NCBI RefSeq assembly: GCF_900116065.1
Contig: NZ_FOZV01000003.1
Location: 124,001 to 188,000 of the forward strand
DNA: 64,000 nucleotides
Origin: Brevundimonas viscosa
GTDB taxonomy: Bacteria > Pseudomonadota > Alphaproteobacteria > Caulobacterales > Caulobacteraceae
Reading direction: 5' to 3'
Each line of letters opens with the position of its first letter. Positions within the stretch are counted from its first letter, which is position 1. The translations under genes were made by a program, and so were the position numbers. Under the pieces are notes generated by a model that was not told the DNA's origin, made no database searches, and was given only the letters and a program-made list of their open reading frames with translations. Shown here piece by piece: positions 55,489 to 63,662 of this stretch.

Positions 55489-56251
55489 CGGCCCCTCCGA
55501 CGAAGACGTTGGCCACGGCGCGGTAGCGGTCGATGAACACCGTCCCGACCACCCCGAGGCTGAGGGCGAACACCGACAGGCCGAGGATGATGCTCAGCGG
55601 CGCGGCGGCGAAGAAGACCTGGAACTGCGGCATGACCCGCGCCACCAGGCCCGAGGCGAGGTTGAAGATCAGGCCGAAGACCAGCACCGGCGCCGCCAGC
55701 TGGATGCCCAGCAGGAAGGCGTCGTTCACGGTCCCGACCGCGAGGGAGACGAAGTCGCCGGCGATCAGCGGCCGGGCGGGGGCGATCAGATCGTAGGATC
55801 CCACCAGCCCGGCGAGGAACAGATGATGGGTGTTGGTGGCGAAGATCAGCGTCGTGCCGAGCAGCATCAGGAAGGCCGAGATGGTCGTGCCGGGCTGGGC
55901 CTGCAGGGGGTTGGCGGTCTGGGCGAAGCTCAGCGCCGTCTGTAGCGACACCGTCTCGCCGGCGGTCGAAAGCGCGGTCATGAAGGCGCGCAGGATGGCG
56001 CCGATGGCGAGGCCGACGAGCACCTCCCGGATGATCCAGCCGGCCATGCCGCCCAGGGTCGACGGCAGGGCCGGCAGCGCGCCGGCGACGACCGGCCACA
56101 GGACGAGGCTGATCAGCAGCGCCAGCGACAGACGGATGCGCGGCGGCACGTAGCTCTCGCCGACCCCGGGCAGCATCAGCATCACGGCCCCGATGCGGCC
56201 GAAGATCAGCGCCCCTTGCCAGACCTGATCGGCTGTCGCCCAAGGTTCCAA
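55481..56251 (-). CDS. fliR: flagellar export apparatus protein FliR
   Basis: FliR is a core membrane subunit of the export gate. The 256-residue protein has about six membrane helices, including RIGAVMLMLPGVGESYVPPR, LISLVLWPVVAGALPAL and the C-terminal LSVFALSLGVVGTVFIDRY. Family-typical length and order. It is 19 bases downstream of fliQ and overlaps flhB by eight bases, forming one coupled unit. Confidence 0.95.
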   Translation of the reverse strand: MEPWATADQVWQGALIFGRIGAVMLMLPGVGESYVPPRIRLSLALLISLVLWPVVAGALPALPSTLGGMAGWIIREVLVGLAIGAILRAFMTALSTAGETVSLQTALSFAQTANPLQAQPGTTISAFLMLLGTTLIFATNTHHLFLAGLVGSYDLIAPARPLIAGDFVSLAVGTVNDAFLLGIQLAAPVLVFGLIFNLASGLVARVMPQFQVFFAAAPLSIILGLSVFALSLGVVGTVFIDRYRAVANVFVGGAGG

Positions 56252-56270
56252 CTAGCGGCGCTCCACCGGC

Positions 56271-56534
56271 TCACATGCCGGCGATGCGGGCGGCGATGTT
56301 CTGCATGAATCCGCCCAGCAGGGCGCCCATCAGCGGCAGGAACAGGAGCAGGGAGATGAAGATGGCGATGATCTTCGGCGCGAAGATCAGGGTCTGTTCC
56401 TGGATCTGGGTCAGGGCCTGGAACAGGCCGATGGCGACGCCGACCACCAGCCCGACGACCAGCACGGGCAGGCACAGCTGGATGGTCAGCCACAGGGCGT
56501 CGCGCCCCACGTCCAGAACTTCCGCGCCGTTCAT
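56271..56534 (-). CDS. fliQ: flagellar export apparatus protein FliQ
   Basis: FliQ is a small two-helix subunit of the export gate. The 87-residue protein reads VLDVGRDALWLTIQLCLPVL, LVVGVAIGLFQALTQIQEQT and LIFAPKIIAIFISLLLFLPL, which is complete and typical. It is the first gene of fliQ-fliR-flhB. A composite CtrA/palindrome element lies 26 to 63 bases upstream of its start. Confidence 0.96.
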   Translation of the reverse strand: MNGAEVLDVGRDALWLTIQLCLPVLVVGLVVGVAIGLFQALTQIQEQTLIFAPKIIAIFISLLLFLPLMGALLGGFMQNIAARIAGM

Positions 56535-56559
56535 CGAAACTCACACTCCCGGGATACCG

Positions 56560-56597
56560 GGCAGAAAATGCCGGGAGCGTGGTTAACGGGGTGTTAG
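56560..56597 (-). promoter_or_regulatory. fliQ control region: CtrA-type box plus GGCA/TGCC palindrome
   Basis: On the minus strand CTAA-N7-TTAA (56597-56583), one mismatch from the CtrA consensus, is followed after 10 bases by GGCATTTTCTGCC (56572-56560). The palindrome extends to CCCGGCA/TGCC-type flanks (CCGGGCA...TGCCGGG on the plus strand). Spacing and order are the same as at fliF and flgB. Confidence 0.7.
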
Positions 56598-56667
56598 CGA
56601 CGCCGGGCCGGTTTACTCCCGGGTGAAGATGGAGAAGGCTCACGGCCTCGCCGGACGGAGTCCTCCC

Positions 56668-57963
56668 ATGCGCCTGATCCTCGCCGCCGCCCTGTCGCTG
56701 GCCCTCGCCTCGCCGGTGCTGGCGCAGGCGTCCGACGCCGAGCGGTCCATGACGGCGACGGTCGAGGCCGAGCACGGCCGGCACATCGAACTGCTGGAGC
56801 GGCTGGTCAACCAGAACAGCGGCACCCTGAACGCGGACGGCGTACGGGCCGTCGGGGAGATGGTGCGGCAGGAACTGGAGCCGCTGGGCTTCGAGGTGCG
56901 CTGGATCGACATGAGCCAGACGGGGCGCGCGGGGCACCTGGTCGCCACCCACGCCGGACCCGGACGCAACGTGCTGCTGATCGGCCACCTCGACACGGTG
57001 TTCGAGACCGACAGCCCGTTCCAGCGGTTCGTGCGCGAGGGGGCCCGCGCGACGGGGCCGGGCATCGGGGACGACAAGGGCGGCGTGGTGGTGATCGTCG
57101 CCGCGCTCCGGGCGATGCAGGCGGCGGGAACCCTTGCGGACACCAACGTCACCGTCGTCCTGACCGGCGACGAGGAGCGGCCGGGCGCGCCGCTGGAGAC
57201 AGCCCGGCGCGACCTCATCGAGGCCGGCCGCGCCGCCGACTTCGCGCTGGAGTTCGAGAATCTGGCCGTCGAGGACGGGCAGGACTTCGGCACGGTGGCG
57301 CGACGCAGCTCCTCGACCTGGACGCTGACGACCTCCGGCCGCACCGGCCACTCCAGCGGCGTGTTCAACGAGGCGCTGGGCTACGGCGCGATCTACGAAA
57401 TGGCGCGCATCCTCGATGCCTTCCGCCGCGAACTGCCCGAGCCGAACCTGACCTACAACGTGGGGGTGATCGCCGGCGGCACTCCGGCCGGGATCGACGA
57501 GGCCGGTTTCCGGGTCACAGCCTCGGGCAAGACCAATATCGTACCCGAGACGGCGATCGCCCGGGGCGACCTGAGGACCCTGACGCCCGAGCAGGACGCC
57601 CGGGTCCGGGCGCGGATGGCGGCCATCGTCGCAGAGCACCTGCCCCGGACGGAGGCGCAGCTGCAGTTCTCGCCGGTCGCCTATCCGCCCATGGCCCCGA
57701 GCGAGGGCGCCCGCGAGCTGCTGGCCCGGCTGAACGCCGTGAACCGCGATCTCGGCCTGCCGGAAATGGCGGAGTACGATCCGGCGCGACGCGGAGCGGC
57801 GGACAGCGGCTTCGTGGCGGCGGACGTGCCCACCCTCGCTGGCCTCGGCGTCGCAGGCGGCGGGGCCCACGCCGAGGGGGAATGGGTCGACCTGAACAGC
57901 CTCGTGCGACAATCGCAACGCGCGGCTGTGCTGATCAGCCGGCTCAGCCTCGGCGGGGACTGA
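56668..57963 (+). CDS. M20-family zinc carboxypeptidase (carboxypeptidase G2-like)
   Basis: This 431-residue exported peptidase has a signal peptide (MRLILAAALSLALASPVLA) and the di-zinc M20 motifs: His and Asp in LIGHLDTVF, Asp in GPGIGDDKGGV, Glu-Glu in TGDEERPGAP, an acidic ligand in DFALEFEN, and the last histidine in GGGAHAEGEWVD. The dimerisation lid occupies about 210-320. Glutamate carboxypeptidases of this type remove C-terminal glutamate from folates or peptides; the actual substrate is not known. I start at ATG 56668 with CGGAG upstream, not at an upstream in-frame ATG. Confidence 0.9.
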   Translation: MRLILAAALSLALASPVLAQASDAERSMTATVEAEHGRHIELLERLVNQNSGTLNADGVRAVGEMVRQELEPLGFEVRWIDMSQTGRAGHLVATHAGPGRNVLLIGHLDTVFETDSPFQRFVREGARATGPGIGDDKGGVVVIVAALRAMQAAGTLADTNVTVVLTGDEERPGAPLETARRDLIEAGRAADFALEFENLAVEDGQDFGTVARRSSSTWTLTTSGRTGHSSGVFNEALGYGAIYEMARILDAFRRELPEPNLTYNVGVIAGGTPAGIDEAGFRVTASGKTNIVPETAIARGDLRTLTPEQDARVRARMAAIVAEHLPRTEAQLQFSPVAYPPMAPSEGARELLARLNAVNRDLGLPEMAEYDPARRGAADSGFVAADVPTLAGLGVAGGGAHAEGEWVDLNSLVRQSQRAAVLISRLSLGGD

Positions 57964-58009
57964 GCCCCCGGGACTGGAACTTCCGCGCCGGACACGGTCT
58001 AAGGCGGAC

Positions 58010-58585
58010 ATGACCGATGCTCCCGTCTCCCAGGCCGAGGCCGAGGCCGCCGTCCGCACCCTGATCCGCTGGGCCGGGGACGATCCGGACCGCGAGGGCG
58101 TGCTCGACACGCCCGGCCGGGTGGCGCGCAGCTACCGCGAGCTGTTCGCCGGCTATGCCTCCGACCCGCGCGAATACCTCGAGCGGACCTTCGAGGAGGT
58201 CGGCGGCTACGACGAGCTGGTGGTGCTGAAGGACATCCGCTTCGTCAGCTTCTGCGAACACCACATGCTGCCGGTGGTCGGCCGCGCCCACGTCGGCTAC
58301 CTGCCGACCGACCGGGTGGTGGGCATCTCCAAGCTGGCGCGGGTGGTGCACGGCTTCGCCCGGCGCCTGCAGATCCAGGAGAAGATGACCTCCGAGATCG
58401 CCACCGCCATCCACGAGGTGCTGCGTCCGCAGGGCGTCGGCGTGGTCATCGAGGCGGAGCACAGCTGCATGACCCTGCGCGGGGTCAACACGGCCGGGGC
58501 CAGCCTCTCGACCAGCTGCCTGATGGGGGTGATCCGCGACGATCCGCGCACCCGCGAGGAGTTCCTGCGGCTGGTGCGGGGGTAG
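58010..58585 (+). CDS. folE: GTP cyclohydrolase I (FolE type)
   Basis: FolE converts GTP to dihydroneopterin triphosphate, the first step of folate and pterin synthesis. The 191-residue protein has the zinc site CEHHMLPV with the distal cysteine in EHSCMTLRGV, the substrate region VVGISKLARVVHGFARRLQ, and the C-terminal GASLSTSCLMGVIRDD. Full length and complete. It is 46 bases after the M20 peptidase on the same strand. If that peptidase acts on folate glutamates, the two could be linked, but this is speculation. Confidence 0.96.
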   Translation: MTDAPVSQAEAEAAVRTLIRWAGDDPDREGVLDTPGRVARSYRELFAGYASDPREYLERTFEEVGGYDELVVLKDIRFVSFCEHHMLPVVGRAHVGYLPTDRVVGISKLARVVHGFARRLQIQEKMTSEIATAIHEVLRPQGVGVVIEAEHSCMTLRGVNTAGASLSTSCLMGVIRDDPRTREEFLRLVRG

Positions 58586-58636
58586 GGCTCGCGCGGCCCG
58601 ATCCTTGCGGAATTCGCCTCCGAGGAGGCTTTTCCG

Positions 58637-59785
58637 ATGGCCTGGACCGCGATTTCGACCCGGAATGAGACACCGCCCATCGTGCGCGGCGGCTGGCTGG
58701 ATGCGCTGCGTTTCATCGTGGCCGGACTGATCATCCTGCACCACTTCCAGGGCGCGGGACCGCTGGCGCTGGCCGAACACCTCCATCCGGTGTTCGAGCG
58801 CGGCGGCTTCCTGCTGACCAACTTCTTCCTGATCGACAGCGGCTATGTGCTGATGCGGGTTTACGGCGCCCCGGTCGCCGCGGGCCGGATGTCGGCGGGC
58901 GACTTCTTCCTCAAACGCTACCTGCGCGTCGTGCCGGCGCACCTGATGATGGGGCTGGCGCTGGTGGTGCTGGTGGTCGGTGGCGGAGCGCTGGGCTTCG
59001 CGCCCCGCGCCCCCGAGTGGTTCCGCTGGGACCAGCTGGCGGCCCAGCTGACCCTGACGCAGGCCTATGGCGTCCCCGGCGGCTACGGCTGGAACGCGCC
59101 GAGCTGGTCGATCTCGGCCCTGATCGGCTGCTACCTCGCCTTCCCGTGGCTGCTGCGCGGACTGATGCGGCTCGGCCCGTGGAGCACGCTGGGCCTGGGC
59201 GTCGGCCTGTACCTGCTGGCCAACCAGCTGACCTGGGCCCTGCTCGGCTATCCGGTCTACCAGATGCCGCTGGGCTTCGGCTTCTTCCGCGCCCTGCCGC
59301 TGTTCTTCCTCGGCATGGCGCTCGCCTGGTTCGCCCAGAAGGTCTGGATCGCCCCGAGGCTGGCCGGCTGGGCCGGGATCGGCGCGGCCCTTCTGCTGGC
59401 CTTCGTGCAGTTCTTCGACAAGCACGCGCTGGTCTCGCTGGCCTGCATCTCGGTCATCATCCTCGCGGCCGGCGCCGTACCGACGCCACGCCCCTCGAAA
59501 TGGGTGGAGAAGGCGGCGCAGGTCAGCTTCTCGATGTTCATCACCAACGAGGTGGTGCGCATCGCCTGGTTCGGCGTCGCCAATGTGCTCATCGCCCGGT
59601 TCGCCCTGCCGGTGGCGGCGCAGTGGGCGATCTGGGCGGCCGGCGTGGCCGCCGCCTTCCTCTTCGCCTGGCTGTTCCACGTCGCCGTCGACCAGCCGAT
59701 CCAGGGTCGCATCCGCACTTGGATGAAGGGCCGCCGCGCGCGCACGGCGCCGGCCCTTCAGCCGGTGGTGTCGCTGGAAGGCTGA
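58637..59785 (+). CDS. acyltransferase family 3 (OafA-like) membrane protein
   Basis: This 382-residue integral membrane protein has about ten helices. It starts with the acyltransferase-3 pattern GGWLDALRFIVAGLIILHHF, in which the histidine pair is the usual catalytic region. NFFLIDSGYVLMRVYG and FFLKRYLRVVPAHLMMG are also typical, with the conserved KRYLRVVPA. It probably moves acetyl or succinyl groups onto a surface polysaccharide or lipid. It stands alone, converging on the amidohydrolase with six bases between the stops. Confidence 0.9.
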   Translation: MAWTAISTRNETPPIVRGGWLDALRFIVAGLIILHHFQGAGPLALAEHLHPVFERGGFLLTNFFLIDSGYVLMRVYGAPVAAGRMSAGDFFLKRYLRVVPAHLMMGLALVVLVVGGGALGFAPRAPEWFRWDQLAAQLTLTQAYGVPGGYGWNAPSWSISALIGCYLAFPWLLRGLMRLGPWSTLGLGVGLYLLANQLTWALLGYPVYQMPLGFGFFRALPLFFLGMALAWFAQKVWIAPRLAGWAGIGAALLLAFVQFFDKHALVSLACISVIILAAGAVPTPRPSKWVEKAAQVSFSMFITNEVVRIAWFGVANVLIARFALPVAAQWAIWAAGVAAAFLFAWLFHVAVDQPIQGRIRTWMKGRRARTAPALQPVVSLEG

Positions 59786-59791
59786 GGCCGC

Positions 59792-61114
59792 TCAGCCGCC
59801 GCAGGCCGCCGGGGAGCCGGCCTCGACCCGCCCGGCCTTGATGACCAGACGCGGCGCGCGCAGGGGCGCCAGCGCCTGCGTCGGATCGCCCTCGACGGCG
59901 ACCAGATCCGCCCAGGCCTGGGGCCGGAGAACGCCGAGGCCGTCGTCGCCGAGCATGCGGCCGGCCTCCCAGGTGGCGCTCTGCAGCACCTCGGCAGGCG
60001 TCATACCCGACTCGACATAGGCGTCGAGGACCCCGAGGGCGTTGGCGCCGCGGCTCCGATCGGAGGGGCCGTAGGCGTCGGAACCGGCGGCGATCCGGAC
60101 GCCCAGCCGGCGGGCGCGGCGGATACGGTCGCGGCTCTCCTCGAGGTGACGCTCGACCTCCTCGCGCGGCGGCTGTCGCGGCCAGCCGGCCGTGATCTCC
60201 AGCGCCCGCTCAAGCGAGACGTCGGTGGGCACCAGCCAGACGCCCTTCTCCGCCATCAGGCGCAGGGCGTCGTCGGAAATCTGGTAGGCGTGCTCGATCG
60301 AGGTCACGCCGGCCTCGACCGCCTCGCGCACCGCCTCGTCGCCGGTGGCGTGGGCGGCGACGGGAATGCGGTGACGCTTCGCCTCGGCGACGATGGCGGC
60401 CATCTCCTCCGGCGACAGGCGGGTGCGCTGGGGCGTGGCCTCGGCATAGATCTTGATCACCTCGGCGCCGCGGGCGATGGCCTCGCGCACCGCCGCGCGG
60501 GCGTCGTCGACGCCGTTGACGATGCGGTACTCGGCGTCGACCAGATGGTGCGGGTCGTGCGGCTGGGGCATCAGCTGGCCTCCGGCCGGCGCGAGACCGG
60601 GGCCGGATCCGTAGATCCGCGGACCGGGCACCGAGTCGGCGCGGATGCCCTGCTCCAGCATGAGATCGAGGAAACGACCCGAGTTGCCGAGATCGCGCAC
60701 GCTGGTGAAGCCGGCCTCCAGATACTCGCGGGAGCGGCGCGCCCCGGCGAGGCTGCGCACCACGTCGCCCTGGATCGCCTGGTCGCGGGCGGCGACGATG
60801 GAGAGGTTCTCGGAGAAGCCCTCCTCAAGCAGCAGGTGGGTGTGGCCGTCGATCAGGCCGGGAATGACGGAACAGCGCGACAGGTCGACGACGGTCGCGC
60901 CTTCGGGCGCGGCCAGCCCCTGCCCCACCTCGGCGATGCGGCGGCCGCGGATCAGGATGTCGCGCGGGCCGACCATGCGGCCGGACTCGGAGTCGAACAG
61001 GTTGCCGGCGCGCACGAGGGTGACCGACTGCGGCGCCGGCTGGGCCGCAGCGGCGGCGGGAACGGCGGCGGCGAGCAGGGCGGCCGCGCAGGCGGCGAAG
61101 GAGAGACGGGTCAT
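59792..61114 (-). CDS. exported metal-dependent amidohydrolase
   Basis: This 440-residue protein has a signal peptide (MTRLSFAACAAALLAAAVPA) and the amidohydrolase-superfamily metal residues. These are HxH in GLIDGHTHLLLEEG, a lysine suited to carboxylation in AEVIKIYAEA, histidines in PVAAHATGDEA and TSIEHAYQIS, and the aspartate in IAAGSDAYGPS. The subgroup resembles Xaa-Pro or imidazolonepropionase-like dipeptidases exported to the periplasm. The substrate is unknown. I chose ATG 61114 because the signal peptide begins there; the frame is open upstream without coding sense. Confidence 0.9.
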   Translation of the reverse strand: MTRLSFAACAAALLAAAVPAAAAAQPAPQSVTLVRAGNLFDSESGRMVGPRDILIRGRRIAEVGQGLAAPEGATVVDLSRCSVIPGLIDGHTHLLLEEGFSENLSIVAARDQAIQGDVVRSLAGARRSREYLEAGFTSVRDLGNSGRFLDLMLEQGIRADSVPGPRIYGSGPGLAPAGGQLMPQPHDPHHLVDAEYRIVNGVDDARAAVREAIARGAEVIKIYAEATPQRTRLSPEEMAAIVAEAKRHRIPVAAHATGDEAVREAVEAGVTSIEHAYQISDDALRLMAEKGVWLVPTDVSLERALEITAGWPRQPPREEVERHLEESRDRIRRARRLGVRIAAGSDAYGPSDRSRGANALGVLDAYVESGMTPAEVLQSATWEAGRMLGDDGLGVLRPQAWADLVAVEGDPTQALAPLRAPRLVIKAGRVEAGSPAACGG

Positions 61115-61229
61115 GGAGGCTCCGGTGTTGCGGCAGGAAGAGGCTGCGCCGGACCGCGGCGGATGCGCGTCGCGGGATGAAATCGCGGTAAGCTTGGCGA
61201 GGGCGACCGGGCGGACGTAGAACCGGGCG

Positions 61230-62084
61230 GTGACCAGCCCTTCCCCAATTCCCGACCCCGTCACCCTGCGCCGCTCGGCCGAGGCCGGCGACGGGCAGGC
61301 CGCGCACCGGCTGGCGGTGCTGACCGCCATGGGGCTGGGCGCGCCGCAGGACTGGAACGCGGCGCTCGGGCTGCTGGAGCAGGCGGCGGAGCTGGGCTTC
61401 GCGCCGGCCGTCGAACAGCTTGACGTGCTGCGAGGCCGGGACGGGCGGATCGACATCGCAACGTGGCTGAGCAGCCCGCCGCCGCGTCCGCTGGCGACCG
61501 GGGGGGCCGCGATCCTGGCCATCGAGGGCTTCTTGCCCGGAGCGGTCTGCGAGTACGTCTGGCGCCGGGCGGAGCGTCTGGTCGCGCCCGCGCTGGTCTA
61601 CGACCCGCGCACCGGCGAGGGCCGCCGCGAGGCGGTTCGCAGCAATGACGCGGCCCGGTTCGAACTGCCGGAGATGGACGTGGTGCTGGCGGTGGTGCGT
61701 GAGCGGATCGCCCGGACGGCCGGGCTTCCCGTCGCGGGGCTCGAATGGAGCCAGGTGCTGCGCTACGCCGTCGGCCAGAGCTTCGACTGGCACGTCGACT
61801 GGCTGGACCCGGCCAATCCGGCCTACGCCGAGGACCTGAGGCGGCGCGGCCAGCGCATCGCCACCTGTCTGGTCTACCTCAACGACGACTATGAGGGCGG
61901 CGAGACGGCGTTCGAGGCCGACGGCCTGCGCTGGCGCGGCCGCAAGGGCGACGCCCTGTTGTGGGCCAACACCCTGCCGGACGGGTCGGTCGACGGTCGC
62001 ACGCGCCACGCGGGCCTGCCGCCGAGGCGGGGCGAGAAGCGGGTGCTGTCGCAGTGGCTCAGGGGACGGGCGCCGCGGCCCTGA
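61230..62084 (+). CDS. 2-oxoglutarate/Fe(II) oxygenase with SEL1-like N-terminus
   Basis: This 284-residue protein has N-terminal SEL1-type helices at about 12-70 (AEAGDGQAAHRLAVLTAMGL, ALGLLEQAAELGFAPA), then a prolyl 4-hydroxylase-like catalytic domain. Iron ligands are His and Asp in SFDWHVDWLD and the distal histidine in TRHAGLPPRRGEKR. VYLNDDYEGGETAFE is typical of the domain. It may hydroxylate proline in a protein target brought by the helical repeats. The start is GTG 61230. Its stop lies inside an 18-base palindrome shared with fliE. Confidence 0.87.
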   Translation: MTSPSPIPDPVTLRRSAEAGDGQAAHRLAVLTAMGLGAPQDWNAALGLLEQAAELGFAPAVEQLDVLRGRDGRIDIATWLSSPPPRPLATGGAAILAIEGFLPGAVCEYVWRRAERLVAPALVYDPRTGEGRREAVRSNDAARFELPEMDVVLAVVRERIARTAGLPVAGLEWSQVLRYAVGQSFDWHVDWLDPANPAYAEDLRRRGQRIATCLVYLNDDYEGGETAFEADGLRWRGRKGDALLWANTLPDGSVDGRTRHAGLPPRRGEKRVLSQWLRGRAPRP

Positions 62085-62098
62085 CGGCGCGCCGTCAG
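62081..62098. repeat. perfect 18-base palindrome over two stop codons
   Basis: CTGACGGCGCGCCGTCAG is a perfect palindrome that contains the stop of the oxygenase gene and, on the other strand, the stop of fliE. It has no loop, so as RNA it would form a tight stem only with some opened pairs. It may help end both transcripts. Confidence 0.4.
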
Positions 62099-62394
62099 AT
62101 CGGCATGCGCATGATCTCCTGGTAGGCCTGGATCACTTGGTCGCGGACGGCCATGACCGTCTCCAGCGAGGCTTCGGCCGAGGAGACGGCGGTGACGACG
62201 TCGATCAGGCTGCCCTGCCCCTGCACGGCCGACGCCATCTGCGTCTCGGCCGCGCGCGAGGCCTGGGTCATGTCGCCCATGACGTTGGTCAGGAGATCCG
62301 CGAAGCCGGACTGGGCCGCGGGCGCGGTGGGGGCGGTCGGCAGGGCCCCGCCCTGGACCGCCGCATAGGCCTTGGCCGCCAGCAAGGGGTTCAT
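62095..62394 (-). CDS. fliE: flagellar hook-basal body protein FliE
   Basis: FliE links the MS ring to the rod and is needed for export-gate opening. The 99-residue protein starts MNPLLAAKAYAAVQGG and ends with the conserved SLETVMAVRDQVIQAYQEI and MRMPI. Length is typical. It is the last gene of flgB-flgC-fliE, nine bases after flgC. Confidence 0.95.
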   Translation of the reverse strand: MNPLLAAKAYAAVQGGALPTAPTAPAAQSGFADLLTNVMGDMTQASRAAETQMASAVQGQGSLIDVVTAVSSAEASLETVMAVRDQVIQAYQEIMRMPI

Positions 62395-62403
62395 GGCTCA
62401 GCC

Positions 62404-62823
62404 CTACTTCTTGAGCAGATCGAGGGTGCGGGTCTCCATCGACCGCGCCGTCTCGATGACGTTGAGGTTGGCCTCGTAGGCGCGCTGGGCCTCGCGCATG
62501 TCCATGGCCTCGACGAGGGTGTCGACGTTTGGACGCAGCACATAGCCCTCGGCGTTGGCGGCCGGGTGGGACGGGTCGTACTCGGAGCGGAAGTCGCCCT
62601 GGTCGGGGCGAACCTCGGCGAGCGTGACGCCGGTGACGCCGTCGATCTCGCGCGCCTGGAAGACCGGGATCTGGCGGCGGTAGGGCTCGCCGCCGGCGAC
62701 CTGCGCCGTCGACTGCGCGTTCGCGATGTTCTCGGCGATGATGCGCATGCGCGACTGCTGCGCCTTGAGGGCGCTGGCGGCCACGGCCATGGCGTTGTTC
62801 CGGGGCGGGACGGGATCGGGCAT
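62404..62823 (-). CDS. flgC: flagellar rod protein FlgC
   Basis: FlgC is a proximal rod subunit. The 139-residue protein has the N-terminal rod motif MAVAASALKAQQSRMRIIAE followed by NIANAQSTAQVAGGEPYRRQ. The C-terminal part NVDTLVEAMDMREAQRAYEA and NLNVIETARSMETRTLDLLK is equally typical. It lacks a signal peptide, as expected for type III export. It follows flgB by 17 bases. Confidence 0.96.
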   Translation of the reverse strand: MPDPVPPRNNAMAVAASALKAQQSRMRIIAENIANAQSTAQVAGGEPYRRQIPVFQAREIDGVTGVTLAEVRPDQGDFRSEYDPSHPAANAEGYVLRPNVDTLVEAMDMREAQRAYEANLNVIETARSMETRTLDLLKK

Positions 62824-62840
62824 CGGCTACTCCCCTGCGC

Positions 62841-63245
62841 TCAGCGGCCCGGCGGGCGGGCGGCCATGCGCAGCATCTGCATGGACTTCTGGTAGAAACC
62901 GATGGCCGCGTCATAGGCCATGCGGCTCTCGGCCATCTTCAGCATCTGCTCCTCGACCACCACGGCGTTGCCGTCGAGGGTGGTCTCGGAGTCCGGCGCG
63001 GCGACGGCGTCGAAGCGGGCGGGCTGCCCCGGCGGCGCGATGTGCATGGCGCTGGTCCGGGCCATCCGGACCCCGCCTCCCTCGCGCAGGGCCGCGGCGA
63101 AGTCGGTCGGCATCTGCAGATCGCGACCCACGTAGCCGGGGGTGTCGGAGTTGGCGACGTTCTGGGCGATGACCCGCTGGCGCTCGTCAAGCCACGTCAG
63201 GCGGCCCTTGATCTGGCTGATCAGCGGCAGGTCGGCGAAGCCCAA
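62841..63245 (-). CDS. flgB: flagellar rod protein FlgB
   Basis: FlgB is a proximal rod subunit. The 134-residue protein has the N-terminal LTWLDERQRVIAQNVANSDT and PGYVGRDLQMPTDF. The C-terminal rod motif is MLKMAESRMAYDAAIGFYQK. Complete. It leads flgB-flgC-fliE and is divergent from fliO, with both promoters in the 147 bases between the starts. Confidence 0.96.
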   Translation of the reverse strand: MGFADLPLISQIKGRLTWLDERQRVIAQNVANSDTPGYVGRDLQMPTDFAAALREGGGVRMARTSAMHIAPPGQPARFDAVAAPDSETTLDGNAVVVEEQMLKMAESRMAYDAAIGFYQKSMQMLRMAARPPGR

Positions 63246-63283
63246 GGCGTCTACTCCGGGCGCGGATCGCCCACGGTTCGATG

Positions 63284-63337
63284 GGCAGAAACTGCCGCCT
63301 CCATGGTTAATGGAGGGTTATCTCAACGCGGCGTTAA
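63284..63337. promoter_or_regulatory. divergent flgB/fliO control region: two CtrA-type boxes plus palindrome
   Basis: Toward flgB, a TTAA-N7-TTAT box (63307-63321, plus-strand reading) is followed on its flgB side after 10 bases by GGCAGAAACTGCC (63284-63296). Toward fliO, a second box, TCAA-N7-TTAA (63323-63337), lies 55 bases before the fliO start. A further palindrome, GCCGGC-N6-GCCGGC (63362-63379), sits between that box and fliO. The flgB half matches the layout at fliF and fliQ exactly. Confidence 0.7.
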
Positions 63338-63392
63338 CCATAGTCGCGGGAGTCTGGGGCGGCCGGCACGAGCGCCGGCGGGGCCGCGCCGC

Positions 63393-63662
63393 ATGAATTT
63401 CCTCGACCTGCTCAGGGCCCTGTTCGCCCTCGCCTTCACCCTCGGCATCATCGGGCTGGCAGCCTGGGCGGCGCGGCGGTACGCGCCGCAGCTGCTGGCG
63501 AAGCTGAGCGCCGAACGGGGCGAGCGGCGCATGCAGGTGGTCGAGACCCTGGTGCTGGATCCGGCCCGCCGGCTGGTGCTGGTGCGGGTCGATTCCGAGG
63601 AACGGTTGCTGCTGCTGGGCGAGGGCCGCGAGCTGATCGAGCCGCGCGGGGACGGTCAGTGA
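63393..63662 (+). CDS. fliO: flagellar biosynthesis protein FliO
   Basis: FliO helps assemble the FliP ring. The 89-residue protein has one N-terminal membrane helix ([20 protein letters not shown]) and a short cytoplasmic domain with [20 protein letters not shown] and [13 protein letters not shown], typical of FliO. Its stop overlaps the fliP start by four bases (GTGA), which fixes both genes. Confidence 0.92.
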   Translation: MNFLDLLRALFALAFTLGIIGLAAWAARRYAPQLLAKLSAERGERRMQVVETLVLDPARRLVLVRVDSEERLLLLGEGRELIEPRGDGQ